The notes: generated by a model from the letters alone, not told the origin. A stretch of DNA of 64,000 nt from an uncultured Prevotella sp. (GCA_944319795.1 CALUFA010000009.1:1-64000), one strand, 5' to 3'; counted from the stretch's first letter, positions 34,957-43,466 are shown. Program-made: numbers and translations.

Positions 34957-35829
34957 TTAGTAGTCGGGAGTCTCGGTTATCACGCCGTCGGGCGTCACCT
35001 TGAGGTCCATGTTGTAGTTGTCGAGGTCTATCAGGTAATACGTCTCTCCGGCTGCCGTCTCAACATAGTCGCAGTCGTCGATGCGCTTGCCGGGATACTT
35101 AGCCTCTACCGCCGAGCGGATGTCGGCAGGGATGTTGCGCGTCATGTCGGTAGAGGTCTGTACCCAGTTGTATTCCAAGTCGAAGAGAATTTCCTTGCTG
35201 CGGCCGTCGTGGCGCACGTCTACTTCATATCCGTAGTACTCGCGGTCGAAGTCAACCACGGCGGCTCCGGGGTAGTTCGTGTCGATGAACTGCCGTATCT
35301 CAGCCGGCAAGTTGCTGTCAGCCATTCCGCCGTAATGGTTTCCGCCGCCATCCTGCACCTCGCGGAACAGCGTGCCGTTCAGGTCGAAATAGAGGCTGCA
35401 GTCTGGCTGTCCGCCCTGCTCCACCTCGATGATGTAAACCGTCTCATACGCCGGGCGCTGTATCTCGTCGATGTCGTCGATGCGCCAGTTCTGCAGCGCA
35501 TACGTCGTAACGGCATACCCGTCCTGCACCGCCTGCGGCAGTCCGGCAAGGTTGCGGCCGTGGTCAACCTCGGTCATCACCCACTCGCCCGACGGCGCGA
35601 ACCAAGCGTCGTGCTCACGGTCGTCCTTCCAGAACTCGGCCACGAAATAGCCGCCGCTCTCGCGGTCCCACTCTACGCGGCCTACGCCGCCGTACTTGTC
35701 ATTGAACGCCTGCTGCACTGCGCCGGGCACATTGCCGCGGTAGTCGTCGTCATCGTCGTCGCACGACGCCATAGTAAACACGCCGAGGGCGCACACCAAT
35801 GTCCATTTCAAAAATTCAAAAGTCTTCAT
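34957..35829 (-). CDS. PepSY-like lipoprotein with tandem repeats
   Basis: This 290-residue lipoprotein has the signal MKTFEFLKWTLVCALGVFTMASC with the lipid-bearing Cys23, followed by seven Asp residues, an acidic +2 region that in Bacteroidetes often goes with surface or outer-membrane placement. Two PepSY-like (DUF2874-type) units follow. Each has 'VPGAVQQAFNDKYGGVGRVEWDRESGGYFVAEF', 'LPAEIRQFIDTNYPGAAVVDFDREYYGYEVDV' type openings. Further half units are 'LPQAVQDGYAVTTYALQNW' and 'IPADIRSAVEAKYPGKRIDDCDYVE'. Family members are often next to two-component systems or proteases, but none is adjacent here. Function is unknown. Confidence 0.85.
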   Translation of the reverse strand: MKTFEFLKWTLVCALGVFTMASCDDDDDDYRGNVPGAVQQAFNDKYGGVGRVEWDRESGGYFVAEFWKDDREHDAWFAPSGEWVMTEVDHGRNLAGLPQAVQDGYAVTTYALQNWRIDDIDEIQRPAYETVYIIEVEQGGQPDCSLYFDLNGTLFREVQDGGGNHYGGMADSNLPAEIRQFIDTNYPGAAVVDFDREYYGYEVDVRHDGRSKEILFDLEYNWVQTSTDMTRNIPADIRSAVEAKYPGKRIDDCDYVETAAGETYYLIDLDNYNMDLKVTPDGVITETPDY

Positions 35830-35927
35830 AATCGTTTTGTTTTACAGTTTATAATATTTCGTTTTCCTCACTCTTGCCGGCCTTGCCTGCGCCGTCTGCC
35901 AGGCATTGGCCTCCGCTTGTCTGATTG

Positions 35928-35935
35928 CAAAAGTA
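35928..35935 (-). promoter_or_regulatory. TAnnTTTG promoter box of the PepSY-like gene
   Basis: The minus strand reads TACTTTTG, about 100 bases before the start codon. Confidence 0.55.
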
Positions 35936-36088
35936 TCGGGTGAATCTGAAAACAATCTGAAAAAAGGAAATATTTTTGAAATATTTGATACGAAAACAAG
36001 TTTTTTGAAACGTTGAAAAGACTGTAAGTCCAATTTAAGGAATATTTTTATGAATATACGCATCTTGCCAAACACTCAATCCTAATTC

Positions 36089-36325
36089 TACGTGAGTTCG
36101 ATATAAGGATTATTCCACAAAAAGTACCATTATTGTATTGAATTTAAGAAGTCGGTGGAATTCTGTCATTCCGGGCCGGGACCCGGAATCCAGTGTATGC
36201 AACCAAGTTGTTGACGAAAGTGTTTTTCCTGGATTCCGGGTCCTGGCCCGGAATGACGGTATGCCACAGACTTCTTACGCTTTAAAATGATTTCATTTCC
36301 TAATTTCTTATGCCGAACTCACGTT
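36089..36325. repeat. MITE-like palindromic element, copy 2
   Basis: It matches the element at 241-477 over its whole length, including terminal repeats near TACGTGAGTTCGATATAAG, the GAAGTCGGTGG arms and the TCATTCCGGGC core. Differences are scattered point changes. Several keep pairing within the stem and some do not (left GGAATTCTG against right GGTATGCCA). Confidence 0.8.
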
Positions 36326-36339
36326 AATTCTATAAGTCG

Positions 36340-36430
36340 CCGTTAAGGCAATGACAGAATGCCACCGACTTCTTAAAACCAATACGGCAACGATACTTTT
36401 TATGGAATAATCCTTATGCAGGACTAACGT
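36340..36430. repeat. Half copy of the MITE-like element, inverted
   Basis: AATGACAGAATGCCACCGAC, then CTTCTTAAAACCAATACGGC and ATGGAATAATCCTTATGC, ending ACTAACGT, is the reverse complement of a left half of the element. It stops at the core, so it is a truncated or internally deleted copy directly beside the full one. Confidence 0.7.
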
Positions 36431-36476
36431 TCATTTAATATTTTTAAAACAGAAAATAAATGTCCGCATGTTTTCC

Positions 36477-36557
36477 AATAGGCAGCCTTTCAGCCGCTAA
36501 AAGGCAACCTTTCATCCTCTAATATGCCACCTTTTGCAAGCTAAAAGACGGCATATT
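36477..36557. repeat. 22-bp-period four-unit array 7
   Basis: Units start at 36477, 36499, 36521 and 36543, with cores AGGCAGCC, AGGCAACC, TGCCACC and AGACGGCA. The tail GCGTTGATAATCAAAAGG follows. Confidence 0.8.
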
Positions 36558-36720
36558 GGAAAAGCGTTGATAATCAAAAGGTTACAAAAGGCATTTAAAT
36601 GGTTGGGGAAATAAGACTTAAGCAAGATACGAAACACTTGGCAAAAAGCGGCCGATGCTTACGAAAAACAAGCAAAACAGCGGCAGAGCCATACTAATAA
36701 AAGCGTTTAAAGCGGTTTTA

Positions 36721-36753
36721 TTTGTGTTTTGTCAGTATTTTATATTACCTTTG
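36721..36753 (+). promoter_or_regulatory. Promoter of metY
   Basis: TTTG (36721-36724) lies 21 bases before TACCTTTG (36746-36753), the full Bacteroidetes -33/-7 pattern. Transcription should start near 36758, leaving a leader of about 90 bases. Confidence 0.7.
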
Positions 36754-36757
36754 CAGC

Positions 36758-36848
36758 CATGTGGCTGCTGCCTTGCCCCTAAGGCAGGGCAGCGCAAGCG
36801 CCGTGGCTTATAATATAAAAATAGGTAGAAAAAACCAAGATAAGGAAA
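36758..36848 (+). promoter_or_regulatory. Structured 5' leader of metY with tiny upstream ORF
   Basis: The leader folds into a stem GCTGCTGCCTT / AAGGCAGGGCAGC with a short loop (36764-36792) and smaller GC stems after it. A seven-codon ORF (MWLLPCP, ATG 36759 to TAA 36782) occupies the stem, with one Cys codon near its end. It does not show the conserved SAM-I riboswitch sequence. It may be a riboswitch of another class or a leader-peptide attenuator; neither is proven. Confidence 0.4.
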
Positions 36849-38132
36849 ATGGAAAAGAAACTTAAGACGTCCACGCTCTGCGTGCGCGGAGGGTGGAAAC
36901 CCAAGAACGGCGAGCCCGTGCAGCCGCCGATAGTACAGTGCACGACATTCAAATACGACGACAGCGACGAGATGGGAATGCTCTTCGACCTGAAGAAGAC
37001 GGGCTACTTCTACACCCGGCTGCAGAACCCCACCAACGACGCCGTTGCCGAAAAGATAGCACAGCTCGAGGGAGGAGTGGGCGCCATGCTTACGTCTTCA
37101 GGCCAGGCGGCAAACTTCTACGCCCTGTTCAACATCTGCAGCGCAGGCGACCACTTCGTGACTTCAAACGAGATTTACGGCGGCACGTACAACCTGTTCG
37201 GCGTGACGATGAAGAAACTCGGCATCGAATGCACCTTCGTGAACCCCGAGGCAAGCGAGGAGGAGATACAGAAGGCATTCCGCCCGAACACGAAAGCCCT
37301 GTTCGGCGAGACCATATCCAACCCCGGCTGCAAGGTGCTCGACATAGAGAAGTTCGCACGCATAGCGCATAAGAACGGAGTGCCGCTCGTGATCGACAAC
37401 ACGTTCGCCACGCCGGTGAACTGCCGCCCGTTCGAGTTCGGATGCGACATCGTAACCCACTCGACCACGAAATACATGGACGGACACGCCACGCAGGTAG
37501 GCGGATGCGTGGTAGACAGCGGCAACTTCGACTGGGAGGCGCATGCCGACAAGTTCCCCGGACTGACCACTCCCGACGAAAGTTACCACGGACTGACATA
37601 TACTAAGGCGTTCGGCAAGATGGCCTACATGACCAAGCTCGTGGCCCAACTCATGCGCGACCTCGGCTCGATACCGTCGCCCCACAACGCGTTCATGCTC
37701 AACGTAGGCCTCGAGACGCTCCACCTACGCGTAAAACGCCACTGCGAGAACGCACAGCGCGTGGCCGAATTCCTGCACGACGACCCGCACGTAGCGTGGG
37801 TACGCTACTGCGGACTGAAGGACGACCCCGACTATGAGCTTGGCCGCAAGTACCTGCCCGACGGCTCGTGCGGCGTAATGTCGCTCGGACTCAAGGGCGA
37901 CCGCGACACCGCTATCAAGTTCATGGACTCGCTCAAGCTGATCAACATCGCCACCCACGTTGCCGACGTCCGCTCGTGCGTGCTCCATCCGGCCAGCCAT
38001 ACCCACCGCCAGCTCAGCGACGAACAGCTGCGCGAAGCCGGCATAGCCCCCGACCTTATCCGCCTCTCCGTAGGCATCGAGGACGCCGACGACATAATCG
38101 ACGACCTCAAGCAGGCGCTGGCGCAGATATAA
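36849..38132 (+). CDS. metY: O-acetylhomoserine sulfhydrylase (PLP enzyme)
   Basis: This 427-residue Cys/Met-metabolism PLP enzyme has 'TRLQNPTNDAVAEKIAQLEGG', 'SSGQAANFYAL', 'YGGTYNLF', 'PLVIDNTFATPVNCRPFEFGCDIVTHSTTKYMDGH' (the PLP lysine is in STTKY) and 'NIATHVADVRSCVLHPASHTHRQLSDEQLREAGIAPDLIRLSVGIED'. Length and motifs fit O-acetylhomoserine sulfhydrylase, which makes homocysteine from sulfide, better than the shorter cystathionine gamma-synthases of about 380 residues. It stands alone with its own promoter and structured leader, consistent with control by sulfur or methionine supply. Confidence 0.88.
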   Translation: MEKKLKTSTLCVRGGWKPKNGEPVQPPIVQCTTFKYDDSDEMGMLFDLKKTGYFYTRLQNPTNDAVAEKIAQLEGGVGAMLTSSGQAANFYALFNICSAGDHFVTSNEIYGGTYNLFGVTMKKLGIECTFVNPEASEEEIQKAFRPNTKALFGETISNPGCKVLDIEKFARIAHKNGVPLVIDNTFATPVNCRPFEFGCDIVTHSTTKYMDGHATQVGGCVVDSGNFDWEAHADKFPGLTTPDESYHGLTYTKAFGKMAYMTKLVAQLMRDLGSIPSPHNAFMLNVGLETLHLRVKRHCENAQRVAEFLHDDPHVAWVRYCGLKDDPDYELGRKYLPDGSCGVMSLGLKGDRDTAIKFMDSLKLINIATHVADVRSCVLHPASHTHRQLSDEQLREAGIAPDLIRLSVGIEDADDIIDDLKQALAQI

Positions 38133-38290
38133 TAAAGGTAAAAAGGTAAAAAGGTGAAAAAGTAAAACGGCCCCATGCAAATTCGGGAAAAAGCGGATTT
38201 TACTTTTTCACCTTTTTACTTTTTTACCTTTTTACCTTTAATCTCGCTTTTTCACCCTTTCACTTTTTCACCTTTTCACCTTTTAATTCC
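38133..38290. repeat. AAAGGTAAAAAG quasi-palindrome after metY
   Basis: Copies of AAAGGTAAAAAGGTGAAAAA start directly at the metY stop (38136-38166). Their complements, ACTTTTTCACCTTTTTACTT and variants, follow from 38200 to 38288 after a 30-base loop. The pair could form a long A/U-rich hairpin in the metY 3' end. The rest up to 38383 has no feature. Confidence 0.7.
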
Positions 38291-38383
38291 TTTCTGTTAG
38301 CGCAAACAAAAAGTTGCGCATGCACCCCAACTGTGAAAAAGTACAAAAAGAAATCATTACGAGTCAAATAATCATGTTTTTCC

Positions 38384-38414
38384 TTTGCGGTTACGCTGGA
38401 AAACCTTACATTTG
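38384..38414 (+). promoter_or_regulatory. Promoter of gdhA
   Basis: TTTG (38384-38387) is 19 bases before TACATTTG (38407-38414). The start codon is 45 bases further on. Confidence 0.7.
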
Positions 38415-38458
38415 CAGCACAACAATGACACAATGACAGTTTAACAAAAACTTATACT

Positions 38459-39796
38459 ATGGAAGTCGAAAAAATCATGCAAGCCTTGGAGCAGAAGCAT
38501 CCGGGGGAATCAGAGTACTTACAGGCCGTAAGGGAAGTGCTGCTTTCAATCGTAGACGTCTACAACCAGCATCCCGAGTTCGAAAAGGCTAAGCTCATCG
38601 AGCGTCTCGTAGAGCCGGAGCGCGTTATCACATTCCGTGTTCCTTGGGTTGACGACAAGGGCGAAGTACATGTGAACATCGGTTACCGCGTTCAGTTCAA
38701 CAGCGCCATCGGCCCGTACAAGGGCGGTCTGCGCTTCCACCCGTCTGTAAACCTCTCTATCTTGAAGTTCCTCGGTTTCGAGCAGACGTTCAAGAACGCG
38801 CTTACCACGTTGCCTATGGGCGGCGGCAAGGGCGGCTCTGACTTCTCTCTGCGCGGCCGTAGCGACGCTGAGGTTATGCGTTTCTGCCAAGCCTTCATGA
38901 CTGAACTTTACCGCCACATCGGTCCCGACGAGGATGTTCCGGCCGGAGACATCGGCGTAGGCGCACGCGAAATAGGCTATCTCTTCGGTATGTACAAGAA
39001 ACTGAAGCACCAATTCCAGGGCGTCCTCACAGGCAAGGGCCTCGAGTGGGGCGGCTCGAAGATACGTCCCGAGGCAACGGGCTTCGGCGCTCTCTACTTC
39101 GTAAACCAAATGCTGCAGACCCACGGATACGACATCAAGGGCAAGACCGTCGCTATAAGCGGCTTCGGCAACGTGGCATGGGGTGCCGCAACGAAGGCTA
39201 CACAGCTCGGTGCGAAGGTCATCACCATCTCAGGTCCTGACGGCTACATCTACGATCCGGAAGGCATCAGCGGCGAAAAGATCGACTACATGCTCGAGCT
39301 CCGCGCCAGCGGCAACGACGTTTGCCAGCCTTACGCCGACAAGTTCCCCGGCTCTACGTTCGTAGCAGGCAAGAAGCCATGGGAAGTTAAGTGCGACATC
39401 GCCCTTCCGTGCGCAACCCAGAACGAGGTCAGCGGCGAGGATGCAGACATGCTTTTGGCCAACAAGCCTATCTGCGTAGCCGAAGTTTCAAACATGGGAT
39501 GCTCGGAGGAAGCAGTCCAGAAGTTCATCGCCGCCAAGCAGCTCTTCGCTCCCGGCAAGGCCGTAAACGCCGGCGGCGTTGCTACTTCCGGTCTTGAGAT
39601 GACGCAGAACTCTATCCGCCTGAGCTGGAGCGAGGCCGAGGTTGACGAGAAGTTGCACCAAATCATGCACAACATCCACGAGCAGTGCGTTAAGTACGGA
39701 CGCGAAAGCGCTGACTACGTGGACTACGTCAAGGGCGCAAACATCGCCGGCTTCATGAAGGTTGCCAACGCGATGATGGCCCAGGGCATAGTATAA
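38459..39796 (+). CDS. gdhA: NADP-type glutamate dehydrogenase
   Basis: This 445-residue enzyme interconverts 2-oxoglutarate plus ammonia with glutamate. Family motifs are 'YRVQFNSAIGPYKGGLRFHPSVNLSILKFLGFEQTFKNALTTLPMGGGKGGSDF' (substrate lysines), 'DVPAGDIGVGAREIGYLFGMYKK', 'VAISGFGNVAWGAATKATQLGAKV' (Rossmann loop) and 'NAGGVATSGLEMTQNSIRLSWS'. The size is that of the hexameric small type, usually NADP-dependent and used for ammonia assimilation in Bacteroidales. Confidence 0.96.
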   Translation: MEVEKIMQALEQKHPGESEYLQAVREVLLSIVDVYNQHPEFEKAKLIERLVEPERVITFRVPWVDDKGEVHVNIGYRVQFNSAIGPYKGGLRFHPSVNLSILKFLGFEQTFKNALTTLPMGGGKGGSDFSLRGRSDAEVMRFCQAFMTELYRHIGPDEDVPAGDIGVGAREIGYLFGMYKKLKHQFQGVLTGKGLEWGGSKIRPEATGFGALYFVNQMLQTHGYDIKGKTVAISGFGNVAWGAATKATQLGAKVITISGPDGYIYDPEGISGEKIDYMLELRASGNDVCQPYADKFPGSTFVAGKKPWEVKCDIALPCATQNEVSGEDADMLLANKPICVAEVSNMGCSEEAVQKFIAAKQLFAPGKAVNAGGVATSGLEMTQNSIRLSWSEAEVDEKLHQIMHNIHEQCVKYGRESADYVDYVKGANIAGFMKVANAMMAQGIV

Positions 39797-39810
39797 CCCC
39801 GACAAGAATA

Positions 39811-40347
39811 GTGATTAGCAAAGTTTTTCTAATAATTCTTTTCATTCTGACTGGCTGTACCCTCCTCCCCGCACAAGAGAAGGGTATGGCCAGTTATTAT
39901 TCAAACCGTATGCACGGGCGGCGCATGAGCGACGGCACGCGTTACCACCGCGACAGCCTTACTTGCGCCCACAAGCGCTATCCGCTCGGCACAATGCTCA
40001 AGGTTACCAACATAAAAAACAAGAAAAGCGTAGTAGTAAAGGTGACCGACCGCTGCGGCGGGCGCTGCATAATAGACCTCTCGTATGCCGCCGCGAAGCA
40101 AATCGACATGATAACGGCCGGCATAACAATGGTGAAAGTGGAAAAATACAATCCGCCATTAGGCATTCCGTTTAAGCCAAACGACGAGATTGACATTCCT
40201 GAACTCGACTTCGAAATAACCGAAAAGCACAATGACTTCACCCCGATTTGGAGGAGAACCGACGACGACGATAAGGCGCAACGTGAAATCAAGGCACAAA
40301 ACAGGCACGACTCAAAACACGCCAACAAGCGCAAGAACAAGCAATAG
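39811..40347 (+). CDS. RlpA-like double-psi beta-barrel protein
   Basis: This 178-residue exported protein begins with GTG (39811). The signal sequence 'SKVFLIILFILTGC' could be a lipoprotein signal with Cys16, or be cut after PAQ. The RlpA domain is clear: 'GMASYYSNRMHGRRMSDGTRYHRDSLTCAHKRYPLGTMLKVTNIKNKKSVVVKVTDRCGG' and 'IDLSYAAAKQIDMI'. RlpA proteins cleave or bind denuded glycan strands of peptidoglycan. There is no SPOR domain; the C-terminal 50 residues are charged and repetitive (KAQREIKAQNRHDSKHANKRKNKQ). It lies 15 bases after gdhA and is probably read from the gdhA promoter. Confidence 0.85.
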   Translation: MISKVFLIILFILTGCTLLPAQEKGMASYYSNRMHGRRMSDGTRYHRDSLTCAHKRYPLGTMLKVTNIKNKKSVVVKVTDRCGGRCIIDLSYAAAKQIDMITAGITMVKVEKYNPPLGIPFKPNDEIDIPELDFEITEKHNDFTPIWRRTDDDDKAQREIKAQNRHDSKHANKRKNKQ

Positions 40348-40463
40348 CGCCCTATATAACAGCCTTATATTCAAATCTTTACGCTAAAATTCAGCACGGT
40401 TTGTCATCATCGCCAAACCGTTCATCCGCACATCATCACCCAACTCATAACCTTTTACGGTGT

Positions 40464-40544
40464 AAAAGGCCGTGTTTTGCAGTCTAAAAGGCCACCTTTT
40501 ACAAGCTGAAAGGTAACCTTTTGCAAGCTGAAAGGCGGCATATT
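40464..40544. repeat. 22-bp-period four-unit array 8
   Basis: Units start at 40464, 40486, 40508 and 40530, with cores AGGCCGTG, AGGCCACC, AGGTAACC and AGGCGGCA. The flanks (40348-40463 and 40545-40791) hold no gene. A weak promoter-like pair, TTTG at 40652 and AATCTTTG at 40676-40683, may serve the next gene. Confidence 0.75.
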
Positions 40545-40791
40545 AGAAACGAACAGGCAAACCTTTCACCGCCGACACATATCCGCCTAATAATCCATAA
40601 AGTGCCAAAAGGTTAAATATCACTAACCAACCATACTTTATTTCACGTTTATTTGGTTTATATTATAAACCTATTAATCTTTGCATTAAGCACGAACGCC
40701 ATCCCTTGCCACTACCGGCGACGATAACAGCGACAAGGGCATTAGCGGCTTTAACATGCTTACAAACCTTTGAACAAAAACAACCTTCATT

Positions 40792-41421
40792 ATGGAAAGC
40801 AACGAAAAACTTACCGCCGAACGCAGTCTTGAAATCATAAGCGATGCCATCAAGACAAGCAGACGCGACGCCGGGCGCAGCGCAGGGGCGCTGATGACCG
40901 TATGGGGCGTGCTTGCCGTTGCAGCAAGCAGCAGCGTGGCAATACTTTGGAACGCAACGGGCGACGACCGTTGGAATTGGATTTGGGCCGCGGCCGTAGC
41001 TGCCGGGTACTGTTATTACAGGTTCATAAAACGAAAGGAGAGGCGCATGCACGCTGCAACAACGTTCGCGACGAAAGTGCTCGAGTGGGTTTGGTTGACG
41101 TTCCTCAGCATTTCCTGCTGCGCCGTTTTGCTAAGCCTCAACTTCTTCGACACCGGTTCAACACACGTAAACATGCCCGTATATCCCATAACGATACTCC
41201 TTCTGTGCATGGCCGGAGGCATTACGGGGTTGGTAACGAGCAACGGCGCGAGCAGCGGTTGCGCCGTCATAGCGGTTTATTGGGCGCGGACGGCGGCCGA
41301 AGAGACTGCCGGCGGCCAGGCCGCAGCAATGGCCGCGGCAAGCCTTTTCGCATTGCTCATACCCGGACTTTTAATCAAATACAAGGAGCAAATAGCCGCA
41401 TTCAGGCTGAAATACTTATAA
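40792..41421 (+). CDS. Integral membrane protein of unknown function
   Basis: This 209-residue protein has a soluble N-terminus (ESNEKLTAERSLEIISDAIKTSRRDAGR) and about six hydrophobic segments (roughly 31-52, 58-73, 95-118, 126-145, 150-168 and 178-195). I recognise no catalytic motif. It is paired with a small winged-helix regulator 21 bases downstream. This pairing of a membrane protein and a winged-helix protein is common in Bacteroidetes and suggests that the regulator controls its own operon. Confidence 0.7.
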   Translation: MESNEKLTAERSLEIISDAIKTSRRDAGRSAGALMTVWGVLAVAASSSVAILWNATGDDRWNWIWAAAVAAGYCYYRFIKRKERRMHAATTFATKVLEWVWLTFLSISCCAVLLSLNFFDTGSTHVNMPVYPITILLLCMAGGITGLVTSNGASSGCAVIAVYWARTAAEETAGGQAAAMAAASLFALLIPGLLIKYKEQIAAFRLKYL

Positions 41422-41442
41422 ACAAGGTTACCACACACAGAC

Positions 41443-41733
41443 ATGCTAAGACCGCTCAACCCATTGTTGCACAGCGAACTGCGCCTTGCGGTGATGTCGC
41501 TGCTCGTCGCCACGGGCGAGGCCGACTTCGTTTACCTGCGCCGGCAGACGGGAGCCACGGCCGGAAACCTGAGCGTGCAGTTAGACAAACTAAGCAAGGC
41601 GGGGTATATCGAGATAACGAAGAGATTCGTGGGGAAGCGCCCTAACACATCGTGCCGCCTCACGGACGAGGGCATGGCGGCCTTTGAGGAATACGTGGAG
41701 GCGATAAAAGAATATTTAAAGGTAAAAAAGTAA
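41443..41733 (+). CDS. Small winged-helix transcription regulator
   Basis: This 96-residue protein matches the winged-helix group seen in stand-alone Bacteroidetes regulators: 'LNPLLHSELRLAVMSLLVATGEADFVYLRRQTGATAGNLSVQLDKLSKAGYIEITKRFVGKRPNTSCRLTDEGMAAFEEYV'. Helices 2 and 3 and the wing are complete. It probably binds an operator near the promoter at about 40650. The last four residues and the stop (KVKK) are encoded by the AAAGGTAAAAAAG repeat that follows, so the original C-terminus may have been different. Confidence 0.85.
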   Translation: MLRPLNPLLHSELRLAVMSLLVATGEADFVYLRRQTGATAGNLSVQLDKLSKAGYIEITKRFVGKRPNTSCRLTDEGMAAFEEYVEAIKEYLKVKK

Positions 41734-41836
41734 AAAGGTAAAAAAGTAAAAAACACCACTTGCCTCATGCCTGGATACGGGTAGACAGGATTTGTTTTTT
41801 ACTTTTTTACCTTTTTACTTTTTTACCTTTATGTGG
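41716..41836. repeat. AAAGGTAAAAAAG quasi-palindrome between convergent genes
   Basis: The left arm (about 41718-41752) and its complement (about 41796-41832) surround a 43-base loop. It forms the 3' end of both the winged-helix gene and ridA, and might act as a two-way terminator. Confidence 0.75.
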
Positions 41837-41841
41837 CTTTC

Positions 41842-42216
41842 TTACAGTTCCGCAATTACTTCTATTTCAACCAAAGCGCCTTTGGGAAGGGTCTTTACGG
41901 CTACGGCCGAGCGCGCTGGGAACGGCTCCTTGAAGAACGTTGCGTACACTTCGTTCATTGCTGCGAAGTTGTCCATGTCCGAGAGGAACACCGTCGTCTT
42001 CACGACATGGCTCAGGTCGATGCCTGCCTCGGCGAGAACGTTGGTTACGTTGGTGAGCGACTGGCGGGTCTGCTCCTTTATTCCGCCCTCAGCGAACTCG
42101 CCCGTTGCGGGGTCGATGGGCACTTGTCCTGATGCGAACACGAATCCGCCGGCTACTATCGCCTGGCTGTAAGGGCCTAAAGCCTTAGGCGCCTTGTCTG
42201 AATGTAATGCTTTCAT
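41842..42216 (-). CDS. ridA: RidA enamine/imine deaminase
   Basis: This 124-residue YjgF/RidA protein has 'APKALGPYSQAIVAGGFVFASGQVPIDPATGE', 'QTRQSLTNVTNVLAEAGIDLSHVVKTTVFLSDMDNFAAMNEVYATFF' and 'PARSAVAVKTLPKGALVEIEVIAEL'; the Arg that binds the substrate carboxylate is in PARSAV. It forms trimers and hydrolyses 2-aminoacrylate and 2-aminocrotonate. It follows ilvA by 28 bases, which fits its role of removing the reactive enamines that threonine dehydratase releases. Confidence 0.95.
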   Translation of the reverse strand: MKALHSDKAPKALGPYSQAIVAGGFVFASGQVPIDPATGEFAEGGIKEQTRQSLTNVTNVLAEAGIDLSHVVKTTVFLSDMDNFAAMNEVYATFFKEPFPARSAVAVKTLPKGALVEIEVIAEL

Positions 42217-42244
42217 TTTCTTGTATTTTTTGTTGTTAAAAAAA

Positions 42245-43438
42245 TCATTTCAGCTTGAATCCCTTCTTTGCGAGCCCTTCCTTGATTGATTCTACGTGCT
42301 CGTGGTTGCGCGTCTCGAGCCTTACGCTCAGCTCGCAGGCGTTCACGCTCTGGCCGTAAACGCCGCGCTCGTGGTGTACGCTCAGCACGTTGGCCCCGAG
42401 CGAGGCCAGCACCGCGATAACCTCAAGCAGCTGCCCGGGCTTGTCGGCCAGCTCCATAGTGAGCGTGCATATGCGTCCGTCCTTGTCGAGGCCACGGTTT
42501 ACTACGCGGTTGAGGATGTTCACGTCGATGTTGCCGCCGCTTACGAGGCAGATGGTTTTCTTCCCCTTGATGGGCACCTTGTTAAACATTGCGGCGGCCA
42601 CGCTTACCGCTCCGGCGCCTTCGGCTATCATCTTCTCCTCTTCCATCAGGCGGAGAATGGCGGCGCATATCTCGTCTTCGCTAACGAGGGCTATGTCGTC
42701 TACGTATTTCGAGCAGATGTCGAAGGTCAGGTCGCCGGGGGTTTTCACGGCGATACCGTCGGCTACGGTCGACACGTTAGGCAGAGTAACGGCCTTATGC
42801 TCATGCATGCTTTGGTACATGCTCGGCGCGCCGGCGGCCTGGACGCCGTAAACCTTGACCTTGGGGTTGAGCGACTTTATGGCGAAAGCCACTCCGCTGA
42901 TTAGTCCGCCGCCGCCGATTGGCACTACGACGGCCTCTACGTCGGCCAGGTCGTCGAGCATTTCGAGGCCGATCGTGCCTTGTCCGGCTATCACGCGCTC
43001 GTCGTTAAACGGGTGCACGAAGGCGTAGCCGTGCTCGTCGCGCAGCTGGAGGGCGCGCTGGTATGCGTCGTCGTACACGCCGGGAACGAGGCAAATCTCT
43101 GCCCCGAGGCGGCGCGTAGCCTCTACCTTGCTTATCGGCGCGCCTTCCGGTAGGCAGATAAGCGACTTTATTCCGTTGCTCGTCGCGCCGAGGGCCACGC
43201 CCTGCGCATGGTTGCCGGCAGAGCAGGCTATAACGCCTTTCTTCCTCTCTTCCTCGCCGAGCTGCGACACCATGTAGTATGCGCCGCGCACTTTGAACGA
43301 GCCGGTAATCTGCAGGTTCTCGGGTTTAAGGTAAATGTCACTCTCGGGATTGAGCTTAGGGGCATGCACGAGGTCGGTGCGCCTAAGTATCTTACTGAGC
43401 ACATAGCGTGCCTTGTAAAGTTCGTCTAAACTAAGCAT
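42245..43438 (-). CDS. ilvA: Threonine ammonia-lyase with ACT domain
   Basis: I chose ATG 43438 (397 residues, MLSLDELYKARYVLSK), because the longer frame from 43549 crosses the promoter box. It converts threonine to 2-oxobutanoate and ammonia. PLP-site lysine is in 'GSFKVRGAYYMV'; other motifs are 'ACSAGNHAQGVAL', 'VVPIGGGGLISGVA' and 'LVSGGNIDVNIL'. The C-terminal ACT domain ('LADKPGQLLEVIAVLASLGANVLSVHHERG') is of the short single-ACT form, not the isoleucine-inhibited two-ACT form of E. coli IlvA. It is cotranscribed with ridA. Confidence 0.93.
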   Translation of the reverse strand: MLSLDELYKARYVLSKILRRTDLVHAPKLNPESDIYLKPENLQITGSFKVRGAYYMVSQLGEEERKKGVIACSAGNHAQGVALGATSNGIKSLICLPEGAPISKVEATRRLGAEICLVPGVYDDAYQRALQLRDEHGYAFVHPFNDERVIAGQGTIGLEMLDDLADVEAVVVPIGGGGLISGVAFAIKSLNPKVKVYGVQAAGAPSMYQSMHEHKAVTLPNVSTVADGIAVKTPGDLTFDICSKYVDDIALVSEDEICAAILRLMEEEKMIAEGAGAVSVAAAMFNKVPIKGKKTICLVSGGNIDVNILNRVVNRGLDKDGRICTLTMELADKPGQLLEVIAVLASLGANVLSVHHERGVYGQSVNACELSVRLETRNHEHVESIKEGLAKKGFKLK

Positions 43439-43466
43439 ATTTTTCGTTTTATCAGATTTCGGTATG

